Positions 1 through 9,368 of a stretch of DNA of 48,625 bases are shown here, one piece after another. The translations under genes and the position numbers were made by a program. The stretch spans positions 1 to 48,625 of the forward strand of contig DRHS01000024.1 in the NCBI GenBank assembly GCA_011053095.1. Direction: 5' to 3'. A model generated the notes under the pieces. That model worked only from the letters and a program-made list of their open reading frames with translations, was not told where the DNA came from and made no database searches. This DNA comes from Bacteroides sp. (lineage in GTDB: Bacteria > Bacteroidota > Bacteroidia > Bacteroidales > SM23-62). The first letter of the stretch is position 1. Each line of letters opens with the position of its first letter.

Positions 1-233
1 CCCGGATAATGTGACATTGAACAATCTCCGCGGCGCTACTTATTCTACTCCATTATTGCGTTTGCCTGATATCTATCTGACCTATGCTGAGCTTTAATCC
101 TGAGGGTATTGTATTGTAACTACCTGTACTTTCAAAGACAGCTTCAGCATAGGTCAGATAGATATCAGGCAAACGCAATAATGGAGTAGAATAAGTAGCG
201 CCGCGGAGATTGTTCAATGTCACATTATCCGGG
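1..233. repeat. Perfect 90-bp inverted repeat (fold-back) at window edge
   Basis: Bases 1-90 are the exact reverse complement of bases 144-233, separated by a 53-base spacer (91-143). Both arms carry the same piece of the SusD gene, including the LRLPDIYLTYAEA segment, so the left arm is a backward copy of coding sequence and not an independent gene. Perfect identity over 90 bases at the very end of a window is what amplification chimeras or assembly fold-backs produce. A real inversion-duplication is possible but less likely. Confidence 0.95.
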
Positions 234-1522
234 TAGAATTTTCTAATGCAGTTGCTGTTAAATGCCCCGAATTTCACCAGGTCGCTTGCAGACATTGCAA
301 CTGTGATATCATCCACAATATCATTATGCACATAGAAGGTGAATCTGAAACGCTGATCCCTGTCATCCCATCTCTTGACTAAGTCTTGGTCGTATTCAAT
401 TTTATAACGTGATCCGTCCTTCATTTCAAACTTATCCAAATACATTTGTGAGCCATTGGCCGCAGCCTGATCTGTAATTTGCTTGTAGCCATAACTTCTG
501 GCTTTCGGCCTGGTCACAATATCTTTTTCGTAGCGATCAACCGGTGCCCTAAACAGCACTTCAGCTGTACCTGGCATTATTCTGTCTGTTGTTGCAAAAA
601 CAGTTCTAAAATCAGCCCAATCGCATAACCCATATTCATTCACCACGGCCATACCGGCAGGCTGGGTACCTATAAGGCTTATCGCCAGATCGATCACCTC
701 CTGGCATGTAACAGCACACCTGTCAAGTAAGTCCTTATCATAATCCAACACACCTGTTGCCTGTTCATTAAACAGCGGACTTGCTGAAAACAGAAAAGCC
801 TTGGCCTTGAATCCTAATGCTGTCAGTCTTGTAGGACGTCCCCAGTTAATATTTTCACCTTCCCATACATTGGGAAGATATTTTGCTGCCTCTTCAAGAT
901 CTTCTGCAATTCTTTCAAAAACTGCCTGAACATCCCTGTAGGTTTTGCCATCTTTCTCATAAGTCCAATGGCGTTTCATGTTTTGCTCATCGGGGGAAAA
1001 CACCTCGTCAACATAAGGTATAGTTCCCCAGGCCCTGACATATTCATAATGGAAGAATGCACGATAGAATAAAGCCTGGCCTTTTAACCAATTTTTCTGT
1101 TCTTCAGTTGCCTTCGTCAAGATTCCTTCTTCTAATTTTTCAAGACACATATTAGCGATGCGGACAGATTTCCACATTTCGCTGTATAAACCTGAATTAA
1201 AAAATCTGTTTGTTACGAAGATTGAAGGACCAGTGCCTGATAACATAGTTTTGTAATTGCCATCATTTCCTATCGCAGGAGCATAATTTGATGCAGCCAG
1301 GCATTCACCGGCAATAGAATTATTCGCTCTCGCACCATGCCTGTTGTAGTCAACCACATATACTGCAAGGAGGTCCTGAAATCCCTGGAATGATTCATAA
1401 GAACCAAAAATCTCATCTTGAGAAATATCAGCTTCCGGCGGTATATTCAGATATTCCTCACAACTATTCAGCATCATTGTCAATGCGAGGAGTGGTATTA
1501 ATAATAATTTAAATCTCTTCAT
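53..1522 (-). CDS. susD: SusD-like outer-membrane glycan-binding lipoprotein, 3' end missing
   Basis: SusD/RagB family lipoprotein that sits on top of the SusC channel and binds oligosaccharides at the cell surface. The N-terminus is a lipoprotein signal with the lipid cysteine at residue 21 (MLNSC), followed by the usual EEYLNIPP start of mature SusD proteins. The helical TPR-like core is visible, for example GQALFYRAFFHYEYVRAWG near residues 148-166 and PLLRLPDIYLTYAEA near the end. Real sequence can be trusted only to about residue 477 (base 91). The last 12 residues are read from the backward arm of the inverted repeat, and the stop at base 53 is therefore artificial. Family members usually run past 500 residues, so the C-terminal part is missing. 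It lies 24 bases downstream of the SusC gene on the same strand, the standard order. Confidence 0.93.
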   Translation of the reverse strand: MKRFKLLLIPLLALTMMLNSCEEYLNIPPEADISQDEIFGSYESFQGFQDLLAVYVVDYNRHGARANNSIAGECLAASNYAPAIGNDGNYKTMLSGTGPSIFVTNRFFNSGLYSEMWKSVRIANMCLEKLEEGILTKATEEQKNWLKGQALFYRAFFHYEYVRAWGTIPYVDEVFSPDEQNMKRHWTYEKDGKTYRDVQAVFERIAEDLEEAAKYLPNVWEGENINWGRPTRLTALGFKAKAFLFSASPLFNEQATGVLDYDKDLLDRCAVTCQEVIDLAISLIGTQPAGMAVVNEYGLCDWADFRTVFATTDRIMPGTAEVLFRAPVDRYEKDIVTRPKARSYGYKQITDQAAANGSQMYLDKFEMKDGSRYKIEYDQDLVKRWDDRDQRFRFTFYVHNDIVDDITVAMSASDLVKFGAFNSNCIRKFYPDNVTLNNLRGATYSTPLLRLPDIYLTYAEAVFESTGSYNTIPSGLKLSIGQIDIRQTQ

Positions 1523-1546
1523 AATATGTTTTGTTTATATAAAACT

Positions 1547-4500
1547 TTATAAATTGATATTTAAACCGAAATTTAATTGGATCTTAGTCGGATAGTTCTT
1601 GCCCCCATGATCCACGCCTACACCATCGTTTGGCATCTTGGTCCAAACATATAAATTTCTTCCATTTACATAGAGCCTAACACCCCTCATTCTCAGCTTA
1701 TTACTAACATTTACCGGTAAAGTATATGACAATTGAATAGATTGTATTCTGAAGAAAGATCCATCCCATTGATTATATGATCCTAGTGGTGTATAGAATT
1801 TATCATCCAATGCCAGTGCCGGATAGCTTGGGTTTTCATTCCCATATTCAGGAGTCCATGTATCACCCAGTATATGTACCGGAACGTAAAGATTATCCTC
1901 ATAAAACAGATGTGCTGAAATGTTTCTTGTTGTATTATATGCTCCAATAAACCTTGCTGTAAACTGTATACCTTTATAATTGGCATCCAGAGTTATACCA
2001 TAATTGTTTTGCGGATAAGTTGGATACCCATAAGGAGCACCGTCATAATTGTCACGGTATGAGCCATCTGCATTATAATCAAGCATAATCATATCCCCTG
2101 GCAGTAAAGATGCCGCGTCGGCTTCATTAAATGGTCCGGTAGCGCAAAATAAATCATCCCAACTCTCATAAAATCCGGTGGATTGGCTTGAGAAAGTCTG
2201 TCCAATAGGCTTGCCTTCAGGTTTTTGGTGTTCTGGCATCAAATCAGGTGATTCTTTAAAAATCACTTCACTTCTGGCCATAGACCAGTTTCCACTTATA
2301 GAATAATAAAATTCATTACGGATCGAACTGCGAAATATCAATTCAAGCTCAGCACCTTTTGATTTTGCTTCACCGGTATTCGCAGGTGGAGCATCTTTTC
2401 CAAAAATCGGAGGCACCGTTTCAGATCTTTGGTCAGCAGCCAGGAGCATATCATATCTGTATTCGTTAAACAGATCTGCAGTAAAGGAAATCATATTTTT
2501 AAATGCTGCGAATTCGAATCCCAGGTTCTGTTTCCTGGCTTTTTCCCAGCGCAGACCCGGATTTCCCGGGTTTCCTTCAAGGTATAGTGTATATTCTTTA
2601 TATGGAAAAGGATAACCATGATATGCAGATTCTTCTGAGGCCAAATCGTAAATACCCCAGGTGGTAAGATAAGGCCACTGACTGCCAGTATTAACCCTGT
2701 CATTACCGACAATACCGTATGAGTATCTGATTTTGAATTTGTCAAGCCGATTTAGATTGTTTTTAAAGAAATTTTCGTTTGACACCATCCAGCCTACGGC
2801 AATTGACGGAAAAAAGTCGAAACGGTATTCCGGACCAAATTTCTCTGATCCGTTATAAGCACCATTCATTTCAAGAAAATAACGCAGATTATAATCATAG
2901 GTAAGTCGTCCTACCCAGTCTTCACGCTTTACTGGCCAGTTACCGCCCCTTTCAGACTTAAACCGGCTAAACATTGCCATACCCGTTACACCATGAGCTC
3001 CAAAAGAGCGCATATATCTTAACTGCAACTGGTAATACAGGGAGCGATATGCCGAATTAAGGCTATTGTCTTCAGCGCTATAAGTATTAGGTTCTCTGAC
3101 AAATCCAAATCCCTGGTATGGAGAAACATCTTCAACATATAGGGTCCAGACTTCCATATTGGCTGGCTGACCATCCAGCATGTAAGTCTCTGTTTCTTTA
3201 TCATAATATCCTCCATTCAGATAAAATTCTTTATCAATGGTTTTAGAAGTCTGACCCCCATCCTCGACACCTCTGCCGTCATTATTGAAAGTATTATCAT
3301 AAGCCAACATTCCTGATAACAATAGTCCTTTTGTAATGAAATCAAGATTTTGATCTAATTTATAATCCATATTTATTGTGGTTCGCAGATTTGATTCTAT
3401 TCCAGTATAATTAAATTTTGTATAAGGATTATCGGCCCTAAACCGTCGTTGGTCAGCCCCAGGTATTCCATCCTCATAAACCATAATGGGCACATTCCCC
3501 GCTAACTGGTTAAAAATACTAAACTGGATTTCTGCTCCAGTTCCGGCTGGTGAGATCTGATTCCCAAGCATTCCCGAAATATTTGCAGACAACTTAGTCG
3601 TTTTTGTAATGTCAAAATCAAAATTCGACCGGATATTAAACCTGTCATAAGAATATGAAGGAACATAGCCCTGGCCAACATCAACTCCGTTAAATAAGTC
3701 ACCTTCATGATTATAACTGGCTGAAGCAAAATACTTCGTGGTTTTCGTTCCTCCCCTGACACTTGTATTCAGTCGGAATGAAGTTGTGAAATCCTTCAAC
3801 ATTACGTCCATCCAATCGAGATTTTGATAAACATAGGGATATTCTCCTGTTCTGAAATATTCAATCTCCTGATCGGCACGATACAATTCATCCCAAACTT
3901 CGTTACCAAATCGGCGGATTCGGTTAAGACCAATATTCCTTGCGATTGCAGCTTCAGGAATATCAATAACCTCAATAATTTTTGAAGGTGTCTCAAAAGA
4001 TGTTTGTGCTTCAATGTTGAATCTTGCTTTACCTTCCATTCCCCTCTTTGTAGTAATCAATATTACTCCATTGCCACCTTTCATCCCGAAAACAGCTGTA
4101 GCGGAAGCATCTTTCAAAACAGAAACACTCTCAACTTCATTGACGTCGATATCTTCCATTGCACGTTCAACCCCATCCACCAAAATTAATGGGGAGGCGT
4201 CGTTCCAGGTTGCTTTTCCCCGGATGAGAATCTCGGTAGGTTGATGAAACTTTGAGTCTTCATAATATCCTCCGGGCATACCAGAAGATGAAAGTACGGA
4301 TACACCGGGAATGAGACCGGTCAATGCATCTTTAAGGTTAGTAACATTACCCTGTTCAACAAGAATTTTACCCGTAGTGGTACCAATAGCACCAACCACA
4401 CTTTCCTTTTTTTGCACACCATAACCAACTACCACAACATCCTCAATTTGCGTGACATCAATCTGCAGTGTAAGAATAATCATCTCATTGGGATCAGTGA

Positions 4501-4753
4501 CTTCAACAGTCTCTGTCCTATAACCCACAAATTGAACCACCAATCTTTGGCCTTGGGTGGCTCGAATGTTGAAGACACCCTCAAGATCTGTTGTTGTTCC
4601 CGTGGTTGTTCCTTCAATCACCACAGTTGCAAAAGGAATTGGCGCCCCATCTTCATCAATTACTTTTCCCTCAATCAGTGCCTGAGCAAAACTCATGGAA
4701 AATGTAAACATGAAAATGGCAAAAAGAAAAATTAGTTTTTGCCGGCAAATCAT
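1547..4753 (-). CDS. susC: SusC-like TonB-dependent outer-membrane transporter
   Basis: Outer-membrane channel of the SusCD importer, driven by TonB, taking up oligosaccharides made at the cell surface. 1068 residues, normal for the family. A signal peptide (about 1-24, ending SMSFAQ) is followed by a carboxypeptidase-D-regulatory-like domain (IEGKVIDEDGAPIPFATVVI, about 27-115). Next come the VVVVGYGVQKK motif that marks SusC proteins and the plug domain with VLKDASATAVFGMKGGNGVI. The remainder is beta-barrel, ending in NFGLNINL, a typical outer-membrane terminus. The gene is complete and precedes susD. The divergent gene is a T9SS sulfatase at 5040, so the 286-base space between probably carries promoters for both directions. 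Confidence 0.97.
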   Translation of the reverse strand: MICRQKLIFLFAIFMFTFSMSFAQALIEGKVIDEDGAPIPFATVVIEGTTTGTTTDLEGVFNIRATQGQRLVVQFVGYRTETVEVTDPNEMIILTLQIDVTQIEDVVVVGYGVQKKESVVGAIGTTTGKILVEQGNVTNLKDALTGLIPGVSVLSSSGMPGGYYEDSKFHQPTEILIRGKATWNDASPLILVDGVERAMEDIDVNEVESVSVLKDASATAVFGMKGGNGVILITTKRGMEGKARFNIEAQTSFETPSKIIEVIDIPEAAIARNIGLNRIRRFGNEVWDELYRADQEIEYFRTGEYPYVYQNLDWMDVMLKDFTTSFRLNTSVRGGTKTTKYFASASYNHEGDLFNGVDVGQGYVPSYSYDRFNIRSNFDFDITKTTKLSANISGMLGNQISPAGTGAEIQFSIFNQLAGNVPIMVYEDGIPGADQRRFRADNPYTKFNYTGIESNLRTTINMDYKLDQNLDFITKGLLLSGMLAYDNTFNNDGRGVEDGGQTSKTIDKEFYLNGGYYDKETETYMLDGQPANMEVWTLYVEDVSPYQGFGFVREPNTYSAEDNSLNSAYRSLYYQLQLRYMRSFGAHGVTGMAMFSRFKSERGGNWPVKREDWVGRLTYDYNLRYFLEMNGAYNGSEKFGPEYRFDFFPSIAVGWMVSNENFFKNNLNRLDKFKIRYSYGIVGNDRVNTGSQWPYLTTWGIYDLASEESAYHGYPFPYKEYTLYLEGNPGNPGLRWEKARKQNLGFEFAAFKNMISFTADLFNEYRYDMLLAADQRSETVPPIFGKDAPPANTGEAKSKGAELELIFRSSIRNEFYYSISGNWSMARSEVIFKESPDLMPEHQKPEGKPIGQTFSSQSTGFYESWDDLFCATGPFNEADAASLLPGDMIMLDYNADGSYRDNYDGAPYGYPTYPQNNYGITLDANYKGIQFTARFIGAYNTTRNISAHLFYEDNLYVPVHILGDTWTPEYGNENPSYPALALDDKFYTPLGSYNQWDGSFFRIQSIQLSYTLPVNVSNKLRMRGVRLYVNGRNLYVWTKMPNDGVGVDHGGKNYPTKIQLNFGLNINL

Positions 4754-5039
4754 AGTTTTAGAATTTAGTGAATGAATAATTTCAGGTTATTAAATTCGGT
4801 TTCTATCTAGGTTTGATTCATGTAGTAATACTATTATAAAAGGTATATATGTCAAACTAATTTTAAATTAATAATTTATTAATTTGAAGGTAAGCAAATA
4901 AATTTAGGACAATAATCCAATTAAATCAAATGGCCAGTTTCTTATATTTCTTCAGGATGATTAATTATACGTTAAGCGAAAATTAAGTTCAATTATTTAC
5001 GTTTAATTATTGCTCACTGAATAATTTATAAGATACTTT
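4754..5039. other. AT-rich divergent intergenic region between susC and sulfatase
   Basis: A 286-base gene-free stretch that must hold the start signals for susC (minus) and the sulfatase at 5040 (plus). It is very AT-rich. No exact TTTG-N19-TAnnTTTG promoter is present in either direction. The nearest plus-strand match to the -7 box is TACGTTTA at 4998-5005, without a good -33 box at the right distance. No hairpin or small ORF stands out. Confidence 0.6.
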
Positions 5040-7658
5040 ATGAGATACCTCTTTACATGCCTGCTTTTGCTGACGATCACCCTGGGGCTGTCCCAGTTTA
5101 TATATTCCCAGACCAAACCGAACATTGTAGTAATCCTGACCGATGACCAGGGATATGCTGATATCAGCTTCAACCCGCATCACCCTTCCGAGGTGCTAAC
5201 ACCGCATATGGATTCACTTGCAGAGGAGGGGATCTTTTTTTCACAGGCATATACCTCAGGGAATACCTGCTCCCCAACTCGAGCGGGACTCATGACCGGG
5301 CGGTATCAGCATCGTGCTGGAATATATGATTCAGGCGAGGGTGGATCCGGGCTTCCACTTGATGAGACCATATTTCCACAGTACCTGAAACCCGAAGGCT
5401 ATGTTTGCGGAGCCTTCGGTAAATGGCACCTGGGACTCACACCTGAATACAATGCCGTTTCCAGGGGTTTCGACGAGTTTTATGGGTTTATGGGCCGGGG
5501 TGCCCATGATTATTATGATCTTGATGATCCTGATTCTCCTCTCTACAGGGGACTCGAAAAAATATCAGATTCAGGTTACCTGACAAATCTATTGACCGCA
5601 GAAGCTGTTGATTTTATAAAACGTCATAAGGCAGAACCCTTCTTTTGTTACCTGGCCTATAATGCTGTTCACAGTCCGGCACAGGCACCTGCAGAAGATG
5701 TTGCGGATTTTAATACGGGTGATCCTACAAGGGATATCCTGATGGCTATGCTCAGGCATCTTGACAAAGGTGTGGGTGATGTGGTAAGGACCTTGAAAGA
5801 AGAAGGCCTTTGGGATAATACCCTTTTAATTTTTCTAACCGACAATGGGGGCGCCTCATCAATGAGTGCCAATAATTCTCCGCTGAGGGACTATAAACAG
5901 ACGAACTGGGAGGGTGGGATACGTACCCCCTTTGTGCTTAGCTGGCCGGCAAAATATACCGGTGGAAGAACAATTAAGACTCCGATCATCTCCCTTGATA
6001 TTTTACCAACGGTACTGGATGCAGTTGGAGTGGCTGAGCCGACCGAGAAGCCATTTGATGGGAAAAGCATCCTTCCGCTGCTGACGGGAGAATCTGAAGA
6101 ACTGCATGAGAAGCTCTTCTGGAGTAAAGGAGGTGAAGAGGGTGAGTGGGCTGTCCGATATGGGAAGTGGAAACTTGTGGCCATAAAGGACAAGCTTGAG
6201 TTGTTTGATCTGGATGCAGATATATCAGAAACCACCAATCTGGCCTCTACCTATCCGGATACCATGGATATGATGACCATTGCCTTTGAAAACTGGCTGG
6301 ACGAGATGGCTGAACCCAAGGAAACTTCAAGCAAAAGATGGTCCCCGGCAATTCAGGCAGGACAGCTTATGACACTTTACGATGGACTATATTACAATGG
6401 CAAAACTCAGAGCCTGAACCAGGAGGGTGTCTATAATTCTGTAGATCTTTCAGGAATAGGGACAAACGCTGCGAGATCCATGGTGCTGGCAACCGGTTAT
6501 GATGCTGCAATATTCAGCGAGGATAGCCTCAGTGGTGGTGATATGCTTCTTACATCCGGGATACCATATCTTGGATCATTTGATAAAATGTTATCCTCCC
6601 TGGTTCTTTATCCTGAAGGTGCAATGGATGTGGCAATTACTGACATATCTGCTTCCCTTTCTCAGGAGACCACTTCCAAAACAATGGATGGTGATCTCAA
6701 AACATACTGGGATGTGGCCAGTAAGGGTGCATGGATTAAGTATAGCCTGTGCAGGGTGATAGGTCTGAAAGGCATCAAGATTGCTTTTAAAAGGGGGCAT
6801 GTGCGGGTTGCTTATTTTGACCTGGATGTCTCTGTGGATGGTGCCAATTGGACTCCCGTAATAACCGGCGGAGAGAGCAGCGGTACACAGACAAGCCCGG
6901 AATTGTTCAGCTTCCCGGAGATTCCTGCAAGATATATCCGAATTACCGGGTATGGTAATTCCGACAATTCACAGAACCATTATACGGAAGTTGAATTTGT
7001 GTACGAAGAGGGAATTTCTTCCGAGTCCCGTATCGAGGCAGAGGATTACAGCGGGGCGCAGGGGGTGAGAAAGATCATTTCAGACGATTGCGGTGGATTT
7101 CTGGCCATTGATCTGGCTAATAGCTCATACGCAGATTATGATATTTCAATAGCTTCTGCTTCTACATATAAACTTGATATCCGCATGAAAATCCTTCAGG
7201 AAGGGGACCTGGATATCAAGGCAGATAATACTACGGTGGCTACAGTGTCTACCGGTCCCGGGATGGTAGATGGCAAATGGCATACCTTTTCCAGTGAGGT
7301 TGGTCTTCCGGGAGGTGATTTTACATTAAGTCTTCAGAACGCTCAGGCCGGAAATGAATCCCGGTTTGAAATAAACTGGTTTGAACTCAATACTGCAACC
7401 TCAGTGGAATATTTACAGGAAAAAAGAATATCTAGTGTATATTTATATCCAAATCCATGTTTTGAGGCGCTTCATATCTCATCCGGATATGATATGGAAA
7501 TGATCCGGATCCTCGACGCAGGAGGACGGCTGGTGATGGAGTACAAAAATGCCGGAGTAAACTTTGCGATCCAGACCGGAACCTTAATGAGTGGAATATA
7601 CTTTCTTCAGATAAGAAGCCGGGAAGGCCTACAATACCTGAAGTTCATTAAAACCTGA
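5040..7658 (+). CDS. Secreted multidomain sulfatase with two carbohydrate-binding-like domains and T9SS tail
   Basis: Type I (formylglycine) sulfatase removing sulfate esters from a glycan outside the cell. Signal peptide 1-23. Catalytic domain about 26-430, with metal-binding TDDQ near 34-37, the CSPTR signature at 77-81 (Cys77 becomes formylglycine), GKWH at 127-130 and TDNGG at 267-271. Residues about 530-656 resemble an F5/8-type (discoidin/CBM32-like) domain, with TMDGDLKTYW and PARYIRITGYG. Residues about 665-783 resemble a CBM6/35-type jelly roll (RIEAEDYSG). Residues about 795-872 are a T9SS sorting domain (YLYPNP, ending YLKFIKT). The binding modules suggest action on polymeric or surface-bound substrate. 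First gene of the rightward group and divergent from susC. Confidence 0.93.
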   Translation: MRYLFTCLLLLTITLGLSQFIYSQTKPNIVVILTDDQGYADISFNPHHPSEVLTPHMDSLAEEGIFFSQAYTSGNTCSPTRAGLMTGRYQHRAGIYDSGEGGSGLPLDETIFPQYLKPEGYVCGAFGKWHLGLTPEYNAVSRGFDEFYGFMGRGAHDYYDLDDPDSPLYRGLEKISDSGYLTNLLTAEAVDFIKRHKAEPFFCYLAYNAVHSPAQAPAEDVADFNTGDPTRDILMAMLRHLDKGVGDVVRTLKEEGLWDNTLLIFLTDNGGASSMSANNSPLRDYKQTNWEGGIRTPFVLSWPAKYTGGRTIKTPIISLDILPTVLDAVGVAEPTEKPFDGKSILPLLTGESEELHEKLFWSKGGEEGEWAVRYGKWKLVAIKDKLELFDLDADISETTNLASTYPDTMDMMTIAFENWLDEMAEPKETSSKRWSPAIQAGQLMTLYDGLYYNGKTQSLNQEGVYNSVDLSGIGTNAARSMVLATGYDAAIFSEDSLSGGDMLLTSGIPYLGSFDKMLSSLVLYPEGAMDVAITDISASLSQETTSKTMDGDLKTYWDVASKGAWIKYSLCRVIGLKGIKIAFKRGHVRVAYFDLDVSVDGANWTPVITGGESSGTQTSPELFSFPEIPARYIRITGYGNSDNSQNHYTEVEFVYEEGISSESRIEAEDYSGAQGVRKIISDDCGGFLAIDLANSSYADYDISIASASTYKLDIRMKILQEGDLDIKADNTTVATVSTGPGMVDGKWHTFSSEVGLPGGDFTLSLQNAQAGNESRFEINWFELNTATSVEYLQEKRISSVYLYPNPCFEALHISSGYDMEMIRILDAGGRLVMEYKNAGVNFAIQTGTLMSGIYFLQIRSREGLQYLKFIKT

Positions 7659-7689
7659 TCATCGAACTTTAACCAAACACTTTAAAAAT

Positions 7690-9153
7690 ATGGATCTCAA
7701 AATTAAAAAGTTTTCATCCCGGCGCCGGTTCGTAAAATTGGGTTTGGGATTTTTTTTAATAATTACCTGGTGTATGAGTGCATGTACACCTCCCGAAGAA
7801 TTGCCAAATGTTGTAATAATACTTGTTGACGATATGGGTTATGGTGATCCGGGCTGCTATAATCCACAATCAAAGATTCCAACACCAACAATAGATTTGA
7901 TTGCTCGAGAAGGAATGCGTTTCACCGATGCACACGCAGCAGGTGCTCTCTGTCATCCATCCCGTTATGGATTGATGACAGGACAGTATCCATTTCGCGC
8001 CGATGTCAGCGTCTGGCGTAAGAGACCAACGATTAAAGAAGACCAGGTGACAACTGCTTCAATGCTTAAAGGGCAGGGTTACCATACCGCTATGGTGGGT
8101 AAATGGCATTTGGGATTTCTTGAGAACGGGTATGAGAACCCTCTTCCCGGTGGACCGGTAGATCGGGGGTTTGACAGTTACTTCGGGATCCGGGCATCGA
8201 CAGATATCCCTCCTTATTTTTACATCCGGAATGACCGGGCAGTTGCTCCCCCTACAGATCGTATTGAAGATAATTTCTCGGAAGGCTGGTCGCCCATACA
8301 GGGTGCTTTCTGGAGGGCAGGCGGCATTGCTCCGGGACTGGAACTAAAGGATGTGCTGCCACGTTTTACGAACGAAGCAGTCAAAGTGATCGAAGATCAT
8401 GCCGGTGGGGAAAATAGCGACAGGCCCCTCATGCTTTATCTTGCATATCCCGCCCCCCATACTCCCTGGCTGCCATCCCCGGAGTTTGACGGAAGAAGCG
8501 GTGCAGGAATGTACGGTGACTTTCTGATGATGGTGGATGCACAAATAGGGATGGTCCTTGATGCATTGGACAATGCCGGGATGTCTGAAAACACCCTGCT
8601 GATCTTTTCATCCGATAACGGTCCTGTCTGGTATGATGAAGATGTAAAACGATTGGGACATGACTCTTCCGGTGGACTCCGGGGCATGAAGGCCGATGCA
8701 TGGGAAGCCGGGCATCGCATGCCTTTCATTGTACGTTGGCCTGGCAAAGTGAAGCAGGGTTCAGTAAGTGACCAAACCATTTGTTTTACAGATATTCTTG
8801 CAACCTTCGCGGCTGTGACAGCTGCAGATTTGCCGGAAAACGCTGGCCCTGACAGCTATAGCTTTCTGTCTGTATTAAAAGGAGAACAGCCTGATGACCA
8901 GGCGATAAGGCCTCCAATTGTAATGCAGTCAGGAAACGGATCGATGTTGATCCGCTCGGGGGACTGGAAGCTTATCAATCAACTCGGGTCCGGTGGATTC
9001 TCAAAGCCCAATCGTATAGAACCAGGTCCGGATGACCCTGCAGGTCAGCTTTACAACATGGCTGATGATCCCGGGGAAACTAACAATGTTTATCTCGATA
9101 ATCCTGAGATTGTTGCACGCCTGAAATCGGAAATGAAGCAAATTGTAGATTAG
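7690..9153 (+). CDS. Sulfatase, lipoprotein with Tat-like signal
   Basis: Type I sulfatase of 487 residues. The N-terminus carries a twin-arginine-like motif (SRRRFVK, residues 10-16) before a hydrophobic stretch and a possible lipobox cysteine at 32 (MSAC). The catalytic signature is CHPSR at 88-92, with Cys88 converted to formylglycine. GKWH at 137-140 is intact, metal ligands VDDMG lie near 46-50, and SSDNG is present. It is 31 bases downstream of the previous sulfatase and likely co-transcribed. A hairpin begins 18 bases after its stop. Lipidation would place it in the periplasm or on the outer membrane; a Tat-exported lipoprotein is unusual but not unknown. Substrate is not deducible. 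Confidence 0.92.
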   Translation: MDLKIKKFSSRRRFVKLGLGFFLIITWCMSACTPPEELPNVVIILVDDMGYGDPGCYNPQSKIPTPTIDLIAREGMRFTDAHAAGALCHPSRYGLMTGQYPFRADVSVWRKRPTIKEDQVTTASMLKGQGYHTAMVGKWHLGFLENGYENPLPGGPVDRGFDSYFGIRASTDIPPYFYIRNDRAVAPPTDRIEDNFSEGWSPIQGAFWRAGGIAPGLELKDVLPRFTNEAVKVIEDHAGGENSDRPLMLYLAYPAPHTPWLPSPEFDGRSGAGMYGDFLMMVDAQIGMVLDALDNAGMSENTLLIFSSDNGPVWYDEDVKRLGHDSSGGLRGMKADAWEAGHRMPFIVRWPGKVKQGSVSDQTICFTDILATFAAVTAADLPENAGPDSYSFLSVLKGEQPDDQAIRPPIVMQSGNGSMLIRSGDWKLINQLGSGGFSKPNRIEPGPDDPAGQLYNMADDPGETNNVYLDNPEIVARLKSEMKQIVD

Positions 9154-9171
9154 CTTGTTTACAAGTGAATC

Positions 9172-9228
9172 TGCTATTGTTCAACACCGTATATCTGAAT
9201 ACCCTGGAACAGATACGGCAGAATAGCA
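9172..9228. terminator. Two-tier hairpin downstream of sulfatase
   Basis: The outer stem TGCTATT (9172-9178) pairs with AATAGCA (9222-9228). The inner stem at 9187-9197 pairs with 9210-9218 over nine base pairs with a two-base bulge and a 12-base loop. It sits between the end of the sulfatase and a strong-looking promoter, which fits transcription termination or mRNA 3'-end protection. No U-tract follows, so intrinsic termination is uncertain. Confidence 0.45.
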
Positions 9229-9272
9229 TCCTTCAAATGTCGATGCTCCGCTTCACGGAGGGAAATCCTGCC

Positions 9273-9303
9273 TTTGTTAAGACGGGATCTGGGGTTACAT
9301 TTG
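9273..9303 (+). promoter_or_regulatory. Bacteroidetes-type promoter for enolase-superfamily gene
   Basis: Exact match to the Bacteroidetes sigma-ABfr consensus: TTTG at 9273-9276, a 19-base spacer, and TACATTTG at 9296-9303 (TAnnTTTG). Transcription would start near 9310, giving a leader of about 59 bases before the ATG at 9369. Confidence 0.75.
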
Positions 9304-9368
9304 TGATGTGACAAAATAAATTCATATAATTGACTTAAGATTATTGATTCATAATTAAATTCTGGCTA

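Noticed and set aside
4829..4860. TTGAC and TATAAT-like strings on the minus strand upstream of susC
   Set aside because: The spacing between them is far too short for a sigma-70 promoter, and Bacteroidetes use a different consensus. The region is AT-rich enough to give such matches by chance.
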